Of a DNA stretch of 64,000 nucleotides, positions 56,592 through 64,000 are shown one piece after another; position 1 is the stretch's first letter; every line of letters begins with the position of its first letter. The position numbers and the translations under genes were made by a program. The stretch covers positions 124,001-188,000 of the forward strand of contig NZ_FPAU01000003.1 in assembly GCF_900116535.1 (NCBI RefSeq), in the 5' to 3' direction. Source of the stretch: Kosakonia arachidis. Its GTDB lineage: Bacteria; Pseudomonadota; Gammaproteobacteria; Enterobacterales; Enterobacteriaceae. Below the pieces are notes generated by a model. It saw nothing but the letters and a program-made list of their open reading frames with translations. It did no database searches and was not told where the DNA came from.

Positions 56592-56605
56592 TTGATAAAT
56601 ATCAT
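56592..56605 (-). promoter_or_regulatory. FNR-binding site for frdABCD
   Basis: TTGAT-AAAT-ATCAT differs at one position from TTGAT-N4-ATCAA. It lies 174 bases before frdA and 120 bases before the divergent epmA. FNR activation of frd in anaerobiosis is well known in E. coli. Confidence 0.75.
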
Positions 56606-56724
56606 CCTTGCTTACTTCCTCCTTATTTATAGACGAGATAAATGAAATTTTTTTGCGCAAAATTTGTCTCCGCGGATCGATGCGGGTAGACTTCGTGCCC
56701 TTGTCTGAATTCGGAGAACGTACC

Positions 56725-57702
56725 ATGAGCGAAACGGCCACCTGGCAGCCGAGCGCATCCATCCCCAATTTATTAAAGCGCGCGGCAATCATGGCGGAAA
56801 TTCGGCGTTTCTTCGCCGATCGCGGCGTACTTGAGGTGGAAACGCCCTGTATGAGTCAGGCAACGGTAACGGACGTTCATCTGTTCCCGTTTGAAACCCG
56901 TTTTGTTGGCCCAGGTCATTCCCAGGGGACCAATCTCTATCTGATGACCAGCCCGGAATACCATATGAAGCGTCTGCTGGCGGCGGGTTGTGGCCCGGTA
57001 TTCCAGTTGTGCAGAAGCTTCCGTAATGAAGAGATGGGGCGTCATCACAATCCTGAATTCACCATGCTTGAGTGGTATCGCCCACACTACGACATGTACC
57101 GTCTGATGAACGAGGTGGACGATTTACTCCAACAGGTACTGGAGTGCCCGGCAGCGGAATCGCTCTCTTACCAGCAGGCGTTTCAGCGTTATCTGGAAGT
57201 GGATCCACTCTCTGCTGATAAAGCGCAGCTACGCGAAGTGGCGGCGAAACTCGATCTGAGCAATATTGCGGAGACAGAAGAAGACCGCGATACGCTGCTA
57301 CAACTGCTATTTGCCATGGGCGTTGAGCCGCATATCGGCAAAGACCGTCCAACTTTCGTGTACCACTTCCCTGCAAGCCAGGCCGCATTGGCGCAGATCA
57401 GCACCGAAGATCACCGCGTGGCGGAGCGTTTTGAGGTCTATTTCAAAGGGATTGAGCTGGCGAATGGTTTCCATGAACTGACTGACGCCCGCGAGCAGCA
57501 GCAGCGTTTTGAGCAGGATAACCGCAAGCGCGCGGCACGCGGTTTGCCGCAGCAGCCAGTGGACAATAATCTGCTGGAAGCGTTGAAAGCCGGCCTGCCG
57601 GATTGTTCCGGCGTGGCGTTGGGCGTTGATCGTTTGGTCATGCTGGCATTGCAGGCGGAAAGCCTGGCTGAGGTTATTGCGTTTACCGTTGACCGGGCTT
57701 AA
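56725..57702 (+). CDS. epmA: EpmA EF-P beta-lysine ligase
   Basis: 325 residues from the ATG at 56725 (GGAGAACG upstream), as in E. coli PoxA/GenX/YjeA. It is a class II lysyl-tRNA synthetase paralogue without the anticodon-binding domain: motif 2 ([20 protein letters not shown]) and motif 3 ([15 protein letters not shown]) are intact. It attaches (R)-beta-lysine made by EpmB to Lys34 of EF-P. It diverges from frdA. A terminator follows. Confidence 0.97.
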   Translation: MSETATWQPSASIPNLLKRAAIMAEIRRFFADRGVLEVETPCMSQATVTDVHLFPFETRFVGPGHSQGTNLYLMTSPEYHMKRLLAAGCGPVFQLCRSFRNEEMGRHHNPEFTMLEWYRPHYDMYRLMNEVDDLLQQVLECPAAESLSYQQAFQRYLEVDPLSADKAQLREVAAKLDLSNIAETEEDRDTLLQLLFAMGVEPHIGKDRPTFVYHFPASQAALAQISTEDHRVAERFEVYFKGIELANGFHELTDAREQQQRFEQDNRKRAARGLPQQPVDNNLLEALKAGLPDCSGVALGVDRLVMLALQAESLAEVIAFTVDRA

Positions 57703-57720
57703 TACGCTGATGCTGTAACA

Positions 57721-57747
57721 TGAAAAAAGGCGCCGAGGCGCCTTTTT
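57721..57747 (+). terminator. terminator between epmA and mscM
   Basis: AAAAAAGGCGCC-GAG-GCGCCTTTTTT type stem at 57723-57747, flanked by A and T runs, so it can serve both converging genes. Confidence 0.93.
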
Positions 57748-57754
57748 TGTTGCC

Positions 57755-60700
57755 TTACAAACTCCCCGCCGGGCGATTGCCTTTGCCTGCTGAAGTCAGT
57801 GTTCGCGCCGTGCGTTTCCCGTCAAGGCTCTCCAGCCGCATCTGGAATGGCGGGAACGGTAAATCGATACCGTGTTCGCGGAAGCCCGCCAGAATCAGTT
57901 GGTGGATTTCGTGGCGCAGCGGCATACGATGCCCCATCTCAGCGGCATAAATGCGCAGTTCAAACAGTTGAATACCTTGTTGCAGATCGACCAGGAACAC
58001 TTCCGGTGCTGGGTTATCAATCACAAAAGAGCAGCGTTCGGCTGCGGTATAGAGGATCTGCGTCACTTCTTCACTGTTGGCGTCTGCTGGCGCAGGCACG
58101 GTTAAAACCACACGCGTGACGGAATCGGAGAGCGACCAGTTAATAAACTGTTCGGTAATAAACGCCTTGTTCGGCACGATGATCTCTTTACGATCCCAGT
58201 CACTGATGGTGGTGGCGCGGGTGTTGATTTTAGTCACACTGCCTGTCAGATCGCGTATCGTTACGGTATCGCCAATGCGGATCGGCTTCTCAAACAGAAT
58301 GATCAGGCCGGATATAAAGTTGGCGAAAATCTCCTGTAAGCCAAAACCGAGCCCGACACCCAACGCGGCGACCAGCCATTGCAGCTTGGCCCACTCGATG
58401 CCGATCATCGAGAAGCCGACCAGCCCACCGAACAACATCAGCAAATATTTAGTGATAGTGGTAATGGCATAACCGGTGCCGGGCGCCAGATCCAGATGTT
58501 GCAGCAGCGCCAGTTCCAGCAATGCCGGAAGGTTGCGCACCAGTTGCGTGGTAATGATAAACACGAGAATAGCGATCAGTACCGCGCCGAGCGTAATTGG
58601 CTCCAGGCTTTCCACTCCCTGCACCGTAGAAGTGACATCCCATAACGTAATATTTTCCAAAAAACCAAAAGCGGAATGGATCTCTGACCACAGCACGATG
58701 ACAGACAGTAGCGCAATCAACATCAGAATCGATCGCACCAGCCGCAACGACTGGACACTAATCGCATCCAGATCGACTTCCGGTTCATCAATATCGGCAG
58801 CGCTTTCGGTGCCGGAGTGATGCGGCACATCTTCCTCGCCCCGGGCACGCTGTGCGAGGATTTCCGCACGGCGGTGGCGTGCGCGTTCAAACGCCAGGCG
58901 ACGGCGCTGAATCAGCATCCAGCGGCGGATAATATGGTAGACCACCAGCAGGGCGAACCAGATGGCGACTGAGGTTTCCAGGCGCGCCAGCAGTGCCTGC
59001 GACGTGGCCAGATAGCCAACCGCTGCGGCGAGGATAGCTGCCAGCGGCGCGCACAGCAGCAAATTCCACAACAGATGATTTGGCAAATTATTGGCACTAC
59101 CACTTTTGTCCACATAAAGTGGGATCCCGGCGCGTTTCAGGCTCAGAGTCACCAGCGCCAGCGCGCCGCAGATCAGAATAAAGCACAGCCGCCCGAGTGA
59201 GCCGGAGAATTCTCGATCGTTGAGATTATCGAACATAATCAGCGCCATGATCAGCGGTACGATAAAGCCAATACTCATCAGATAGTAACGCATGCCGCGT
59301 GCAACGAGGTTGCGTGGCCAGCCAAAGTGGACGACAAACAGGCCGGTTGGGCGGGCGAAAGTCGCGCAAATCATCACCACCCACAGCAGCGGCACGGTAG
59401 CCGTAACGCCATCACCGATGGCGACCGCCAGCGGCCAGGGCCAGGCTTCCTGCAAACCGTAACCGAGCGTGGCCCACAGTACCGGAAGTGGTGACGCAAC
59501 GAGAATCGACCAGAAAACGGTGCGCATGGTCAGCCAGAAGTGATCCTGTGTGACCCTGCCGACGCGGGCGCTTGAACGCTCCAGAAAAAGGGTAAAATGC
59601 CGACGTGAATATATGCTGAAACCCACTAACGCTAACGCAGCAAACAGCGGGAACAGCGTCTCTTTGCTGGTCAGCATCATAATACTGGCTTTGCCAAGCT
59701 GGCTGAGGGTATCCAGCGACAATAAACGGCGCAGATCCTGCACAATCTCTATTGGCCATGCAAAGGTCAGCGGGCTAACATCCGCCGTCCAGAACAGATA
59801 GCGGTGCGTCGCTTCATTCACCTCTTTGAGCGCATCTTCGAGCTGGCTATTGGCCACTTTCAGCTTGGTGAGTTCAAGGATCAACGTATCGCCACCCTGA
59901 AGCAAAGCATTCAGCAGCTCGCGTTGCGTACGTAACTGGGCCTCCAGAATACGGTTCTGCTCGGCAGTAAGTGCTTTGCCGTCCGCCTGGCGGATTTGTC
60001 GCAGTTGCGGCTGCTTATTCAGCAAATCCTCATAACGCATCCGATGGACGCGCAATTGCGCCATCTCGGTATCCAGTTGTTGCGGTTTTGGCATTTCCGG
60101 GAGGCGGGCAACCTGCGCGCGCAGCGCTTCACCCAACATATTCGAGACGCCGAGCCACTGAGACTGCTCACGCAGCGTATTCAGCGCCTGGCGAACCTGT
60201 AAAGTCTGTCCGGAAGCCTGTCGCTGCTGGGATGCGACCAGATCCATACGCTGGGCTTGTTGGTTCAGAGCCTGCGAGAGTTCACGGTTGATGCGGAACT
60301 GCTCAACGATACCGACGGGCAGATTGGCGCTGTTTTCCGCCAGTAGCTCAGTGCTCTCCAGCGCCTGTTCTGCTTCGCGCTGGCGCTGGCTGTTGAGCTG
60401 GTTACGCAAGGCCTGCAGATACGCATCCAGTTGCTGACTCTGTTTCTGTGCCAGTTCGGCACGCATCCGTGCCAGCTCCTGACGGTTATTGGCGGAAAGT
60501 TGTGCCAGATCCAGCTCATCAACCAGCGCTTTCAGCTTTGCAGATTCTGCCTGCGTACCGAAGTTTTGCGCCTGCGCCAACGGTGTGTTGGTATTTTGCG
60601 TGCCGAGTCGGCGCTCTACTTCTGTGACCTGTCGGCGCGCGTCAGTCTGCTGTTGCGGAAGCTGGCTTAGGGAGTCGCTGATTTCTCTGGCTCGTTCCTG

Positions 60701-61087
60701 TTCCTGCTGGGCGAGGCGGGTTTTTTCCAGCAACTGGCTGCTGACTTGCAGGATCTCCTGATTCAGCGCGTCGCTGCTCATCCCCTCGGGAACTGATTTG
60801 GGTTCCTCACGCAGGTTATCCAATTGCGCGCGCAGAGTGCTCGAAAGCTTGGGAAAATTATCAATAACTTGTTGATATTGCTGTGTGCGTTCGAGTGAAC
60901 CTTTGCGTTCCTCAAGGGCGTTGAGCGCGGCCTGCAGCACCTCGATAGTTTCTGCCTGCTCCGGCGTGCTTTTCGCCGCCTTAACCTGCTCGAGTTCTTG
61001 GGTGATTTGTCGGGCATCGGGAGCCGTTGCTGCAACGGCTCCCGGGCTGAGGCACCAGGCCATCAGAAAAACGATAATCAGGCGCAC
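57755..61087 (-). CDS. mscM: MscM (YjeP) miniconductance mechanosensitive channel
   Basis: 1110 residues from the GTG at 61087, close to E. coli MscM (1107). A signal peptide (MRLIIVFLMAWCLSPGAVA) leads to a periplasmic coiled-coil domain of about 450 residues. About 11 membrane segments follow, then the MscS-type pore and beta domain (ALGVGLGFGLQEIFANFISG, IRIGDTVTIRDLTGSV). It opens under membrane tension to release solutes in hypo-osmotic shock. It follows psd by 22 bases, so the two are one transcript. The frame upstream of 61087 overlaps psd and is not coding. Confidence 0.96.
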   Translation of the reverse strand: MRLIIVFLMAWCLSPGAVAATAPDARQITQELEQVKAAKSTPEQAETIEVLQAALNALEERKGSLERTQQYQQVIDNFPKLSSTLRAQLDNLREEPKSVPEGMSSDALNQEILQVSSQLLEKTRLAQQEQERAREISDSLSQLPQQQTDARRQVTEVERRLGTQNTNTPLAQAQNFGTQAESAKLKALVDELDLAQLSANNRQELARMRAELAQKQSQQLDAYLQALRNQLNSQRQREAEQALESTELLAENSANLPVGIVEQFRINRELSQALNQQAQRMDLVASQQRQASGQTLQVRQALNTLREQSQWLGVSNMLGEALRAQVARLPEMPKPQQLDTEMAQLRVHRMRYEDLLNKQPQLRQIRQADGKALTAEQNRILEAQLRTQRELLNALLQGGDTLILELTKLKVANSQLEDALKEVNEATHRYLFWTADVSPLTFAWPIEIVQDLRRLLSLDTLSQLGKASIMMLTSKETLFPLFAALALVGFSIYSRRHFTLFLERSSARVGRVTQDHFWLTMRTVFWSILVASPLPVLWATLGYGLQEAWPWPLAVAIGDGVTATVPLLWVVMICATFARPTGLFVVHFGWPRNLVARGMRYYLMSIGFIVPLIMALIMFDNLNDREFSGSLGRLCFILICGALALVTLSLKRAGIPLYVDKSGSANNLPNHLLWNLLLCAPLAAILAAAVGYLATSQALLARLETSVAIWFALLVVYHIIRRWMLIQRRRLAFERARHRRAEILAQRARGEEDVPHHSGTESAADIDEPEVDLDAISVQSLRLVRSILMLIALLSVIVLWSEIHSAFGFLENITLWDVTSTVQGVESLEPITLGAVLIAILVFIITTQLVRNLPALLELALLQHLDLAPGTGYAITTITKYLLMLFGGLVGFSMIGIEWAKLQWLVAALGVGLGFGLQEIFANFISGLIILFEKPIRIGDTVTIRDLTGSVTKINTRATTISDWDRKEIIVPNKAFITEQFINWSLSDSVTRVVLTVPAPADANSEEVTQILYTAAERCSFVIDNPAPEVFLVDLQQGIQLFELRIYAAEMGHRMPLRHEIHQLILAGFREHGIDLPFPPFQMRLESLDGKRTARTLTSAGKGNRPAGSL

Positions 61088-61109
61088 ATCAGTCTCCGTG
61101 GTGCGGGGG

Positions 61110-62078
61110 TTAGCCCTGGTCTTTTTGGTCATCAACCAGCGGGCTGGCGTCGTGTTCTGCCTGGATTTCCGTTTCCGGCAACGGTGTCGGTTCGGCATCT
61201 ACCGGTGCGAAAGATTCGGTAGAAACGGCCAGCGGCTGGCCAATTTTGGTTACCGACAGGCTTTGCAGTTGCTCTGCCAGCGCCACTTTGCCCGGCGCAA
61301 ACAGGTTGATGACGGTTGAACCGAGTTTGAAGCGGCCCATTTCCTGGCCTTTCAGTAGCGCAACCGCGCCTTCGCTATCGCCTGCAGGCCATGTCCAGCG
61401 TTTGATAATGCCTTCGCGCGGCGGTGTGATGGTGCCTGCCCATACGGTTTCGATACTGCCGACAATGGTCGCGCCGACAAGGATTTGCGCCATCGGGCCG
61501 AACTCAGTCTCGAACAGGCAGATCACGCGTTCGTTACGGGCAAAGAGATTAGGGACATTTTGCGCCGTCAGATGGTTAACGGAGAACAGATCGCCCGGCA
61601 CGTAAATCATCTCGCGCAGGATGCCGTTACACGGCATATGGACACGGTGATAATCGCGCGGTGAGAGATAGGTGGTGACAAAGCTACCATTGCGGAACAG
61701 GTCTGCCATCAGGTAGTTGCCCGCCAGCAGCGCCTCCAGGCTATAGTTGTGACCTTTGGCCTGCAGGATTTTGTCATTCTCAATGGTGCCAAGCTGGCTG
61801 ATAACGCCGTCTGCAGGCATCACCAGCACGTCTGGATCGGTATTGAGCGGGCGCACTTCGTCACGAAGCGGGCGCACAAAGAAATCGTTAAAGGTGCGGT
61901 AGCTGGCGGTGTCCGGCTTCTGCGCTTCTTTCATATCGACCTTGTAGTATTTGACGAACAGATCGATGACCAGTTTGGTCAGCCAGCCTGCACGTTTGCT
62001 TGCGCCCCAGCCCGCCAGGCGAGTGAGCCACAGTTTAGGCAGAATGTATTGAAGCGAAAGTTTAAATGAGTTTAACAA
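61110..62078 (-). CDS. psd: Psd phosphatidylserine decarboxylase proenzyme
   Basis: 322 residues, the same length as in E. coli. The self-cleavage motif LGST ([11 protein letters not shown], near residue 254) generates the pyruvoyl group on the small chain. It makes phosphatidylethanolamine at the inner membrane. The C-terminal tail is rich in Glu, Asp and Pro and is poorly conserved. It begins the psd-mscM transcript; rsgA ends upstream at 62177. Confidence 0.97.
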   Translation of the reverse strand: MLNSFKLSLQYILPKLWLTRLAGWGASKRAGWLTKLVIDLFVKYYKVDMKEAQKPDTASYRTFNDFFVRPLRDEVRPLNTDPDVLVMPADGVISQLGTIENDKILQAKGHNYSLEALLAGNYLMADLFRNGSFVTTYLSPRDYHRVHMPCNGILREMIYVPGDLFSVNHLTAQNVPNLFARNERVICLFETEFGPMAQILVGATIVGSIETVWAGTITPPREGIIKRWTWPAGDSEGAVALLKGQEMGRFKLGSTVINLFAPGKVALAEQLQSLSVTKIGQPLAVSTESFAPVDAEPTPLPETEIQAEHDASPLVDDQKDQG

Positions 62079-62176
62079 GGTAGCCTCCAGGCCATTATTT
62101 TTGTCGTTCCTGACCCGACGCCGGAGCGCCTGAGTCTTTGAAAAAGGGACGATTTTAGCGACGCTTAGCTTAGTTG

Positions 62177-63232
62177 TCAGTCATCCGATTCAGAAAAGCT
62201 TTTACGCGTTTTTACTTGTGCCATGCTTTCAAGAATACGGTGATAGTTGTCGAAACGGCTTTCTGCAATCTCGCCATTTTCTACCGCCTCGCGGATGGCG
62301 CAACCAGGATCGGTATTGTGTTTGCAGTCGCGGTATTTACAGTGACCAATATAATCATGGAATTCGACAAAACCGTTGGTGATTTGTTCCGGTTCGAGAT
62401 GCCAGAGGCCAAACTCACGAACACCCGGTGAATCAATCACATCGCCGCCGTGCGGGAAGTGGTAGAGGCGTGCTGCAGTCGTGGTGTGCTGCCCCAGCCC
62501 GGAAACATCAGAAACATTGTTAGTGAGTATTTGCTCTTCCTTGAAACCCAGCAACGCATTGAGCAGGCTGGATTTCCCGACGCCGGACTGCCCGGCAAAG
62601 ATGCTAATACGGTCAGTTAGCGCATCAACGAGCGGCGCCAGGCCATCTTGCGTGTGACTGGAGACCATCAGCACCTTGTAACCAATGTTACGGTAGATAT
62701 CCATCTGCTCATTGACGAATGCCATTCCTTCGTCATCCAGCAGATCGATTTTGTTCAGGACAATCAGTGGTGCAACCTGCAATGTTTCGCAGGCTACCAG
62801 ATAGCGATCGATAATGTTGAGTGACAGTTCCGGCAGGATCGCGGAGATCACTACGATTTGATCTATGTTGGCGGCGATGGGTTTTACGCCATCATAAAAA
62901 TCAGGGCGCGTCAGCACAGAGGTACGTTCGTGTACAGCTTCAACGATACCCTTGACGGTGACGCCTTCTGCGGCTTCTTTACCCGGACGCCAGACAACGC
63001 GGTCGCCGGTGACCAGTGAGCGAATCGTGCGGCGAATGTTACAGCGATGCACTTCGCCGTCGGCAGATTCCACATCGGCGTGCATGCCAAAGCGGCTGAT
63101 CACCACGCCTTCGGACGCTTCGCCGAACAGGTTGTCATCGTAGTCCGCTTTCTCCGCAGACGTTTTCAGTCGGCGCTGGTGGTTCGCTTTTACGCGGCGC
63201 TGCTGTCCTTTGGAGAGTTTATTTTTACTCAA
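62177..63232 (-). CDS. rsgA: RsgA small ribosomal subunit biogenesis GTPase
   Basis: 351 residues from a TTG at 63232, with AGGAG ten bases upstream; the protein then begins [13 protein letters not shown] as in E. coli (350 residues). The circularly permuted GTPase order is visible: NKIDLL (G4) precedes [14 protein letters not shown] (G1) and DSPGVREFG (G3). The zinc site [14 protein letters not shown] is at the C-terminus. It tests late 30S assembly. It diverges from orn. Confidence 0.96.
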   Translation of the reverse strand: MSKNKLSKGQQRRVKANHQRRLKTSAEKADYDDNLFGEASEGVVISRFGMHADVESADGEVHRCNIRRTIRSLVTGDRVVWRPGKEAAEGVTVKGIVEAVHERTSVLTRPDFYDGVKPIAANIDQIVVISAILPELSLNIIDRYLVACETLQVAPLIVLNKIDLLDDEGMAFVNEQMDIYRNIGYKVLMVSSHTQDGLAPLVDALTDRISIFAGQSGVGKSSLLNALLGFKEEQILTNNVSDVSGLGQHTTTAARLYHFPHGGDVIDSPGVREFGLWHLEPEQITNGFVEFHDYIGHCKYRDCKHNTDPGCAIREAVENGEIAESRFDNYHRILESMAQVKTRKSFSESDD

Positions 63233-63326
63233 TCGTGCTGGCTCCTGGTCGCCCTTGATGGGCAAAACCTCTATGATACACGCAATTTTAGATGAATATA
63301 GTTACGCGAGAAGGGTGGAAAATAGC

Positions 63327-63872
63327 ATGAGCGCAAATGAAAACAACCTCATTTGGATCGATCTGGAGATGACGGGGTTAGATCCCGAGCGCGATCGCAT
63401 TATTGAGATCGCCACGCTGGTAACCGATGCGAATCTGAACATCCTGGCGGAAGGGCCGGTGATTGCGGTACATCAATCCGACGCGCAACTGGCGTTAATG
63501 GATGAGTGGAATGTGCGTACTCATACCGGCAGCGGTTTGGTTGAGCGCGTGAAAGCCAGCCAGCTCGACGATCGGGCAGCGGAACTGGCGACTATCGAAT
63601 TTCTAAAAGAGTGGGTGCCGGCGGGCAAATCCCCCATCTGTGGTAACAGCATTGGCCAGGATCGTCGTTTTCTGTTTAAGTATATGCCCGAGCTGGAAGC
63701 GTATTTCCACTACCGTTATCTGGATGTCAGCACGCTGAAAGAGCTTGCGCGTCGCTGGAAGCCGGAGGTCCTGGAAGGTCTGAAAAAACAGGGTACCCAC
63801 CAGGCGCTGGATGATATTCGCGAGTCTGTGGCTGAACTGGCGTACTATCGCGAACATTTCATTAAACTTTAA
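63327..63872 (+). CDS. orn: Orn oligoribonuclease
   Basis: 181 residues from the ATG at 63327, the same length as in E. coli. The DEDDh exonuclease residues are in [21 protein letters not shown] and [11 protein letters not shown]. It degrades di- to pentaribonucleotides, including pGpG, and is essential in E. coli. It diverges from rsgA with a 94-base gap. After the stop, a GCGGGGC/GCCCCGC hairpin at 63885-63913 and AT-rich DNA run to the window end. Confidence 0.97.
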   Translation: MSANENNLIWIDLEMTGLDPERDRIIEIATLVTDANLNILAEGPVIAVHQSDAQLALMDEWNVRTHTGSGLVERVKASQLDDRAAELATIEFLKEWVPAGKSPICGNSIGQDRRFLFKYMPELEAYFHYRYLDVSTLKELARRWKPEVLEGLKKQGTHQALDDIRESVAELAYYREHFIKL

Positions 63873-64000
63873 GGCAATAAAGGCGCGGGGCTGATTTTTT
63901 CAGTTGCCCCGCAAGCCAGTGCTGGCGAGGTTTCGCTGGAAAAATGTTCGCTTTGTCGATTAAAGCAGCACTTGAACAAAAAAAAAGAAAATTTGCTGTC

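Overview
The window is chromosomal DNA from a member of the Enterobacteriaceae. The order crfC-yjcZ-proP, then tRNA-Phe-yjdC-dsbD-cutA-dcuA-aspA-fxsA-yjeH-groES-groEL-yjeI-epmB-efp-ecnA-ecnB-sugE-blc-frdDCBA-epmA-mscM-psd-rsgA-orn, is the Escherichia coli 92-95 min backbone, and protein lengths agree closely. An ecnR-like regulator and the accessory gene set point away from E. coli itself, towards the Enterobacter/Kosakonia/Citrobacter side. The sequence alone does not settle the genus.

Layout. 1-3872: end of crfC, yjcZ, and the osmolyte transporter proP with a CRP site. 3899-33700: a large accessory block between proP and tRNA-Phe. It carries a NicO-type Ni/Co exporter; a structured leader and small ORF upstream of mgtA; a broken Na/Pi cotransporter gene with an octanucleotide repeat; a SLOG/DUF2493 gene; an IS3 remnant; a fluoride-riboswitch operon (degenerate family II pyrophosphatase, UspA, second enolase, CrcB/FluC); a six-gene minus-strand locus for a 1985-residue LEPR/DUF4347 cadherin-like exoprotein with its apparent export parts; and a T6SS locus with intact tssB-tssC followed by deletion chimeras. 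33747-43891: tRNA-Phe to groEL. 43900-50525: yjeI, an accessory chemoreceptor, epmB/efp, entericidins, ecnR, and sugE under a guanidine-II riboswitch. 50522-53124: an islet that interrupts blc, with an orphan Hcp, a two-gene candidate effector/immunity pair and an invertase remnant. 53125-63872: fumarate reductase, epmA, mscM, psd, rsgA and orn.

Functional groupings. EpmA, EpmB and EF-P make up most of the beta-lysylation system for EF-P Lys34. AspA, DcuA and FrdABCD form the anaerobic aspartate-to-fumarate-to-succinate respiration set. The fluoride operon joins an exporter with a spare copy of a fluoride-sensitive enzyme. The most unusual locus is 13947-27110. It has a lipoprotein TolC-family channel, an M50 protease-HlyD fusion, a GAF-like-HlyD protein and a third HlyD-type adaptor beside a giant LEPR-motif exoprotein and a secreted tail-collar protein, but no ABC ATPase. 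It looks like a type I-like export route built around a membrane protease.
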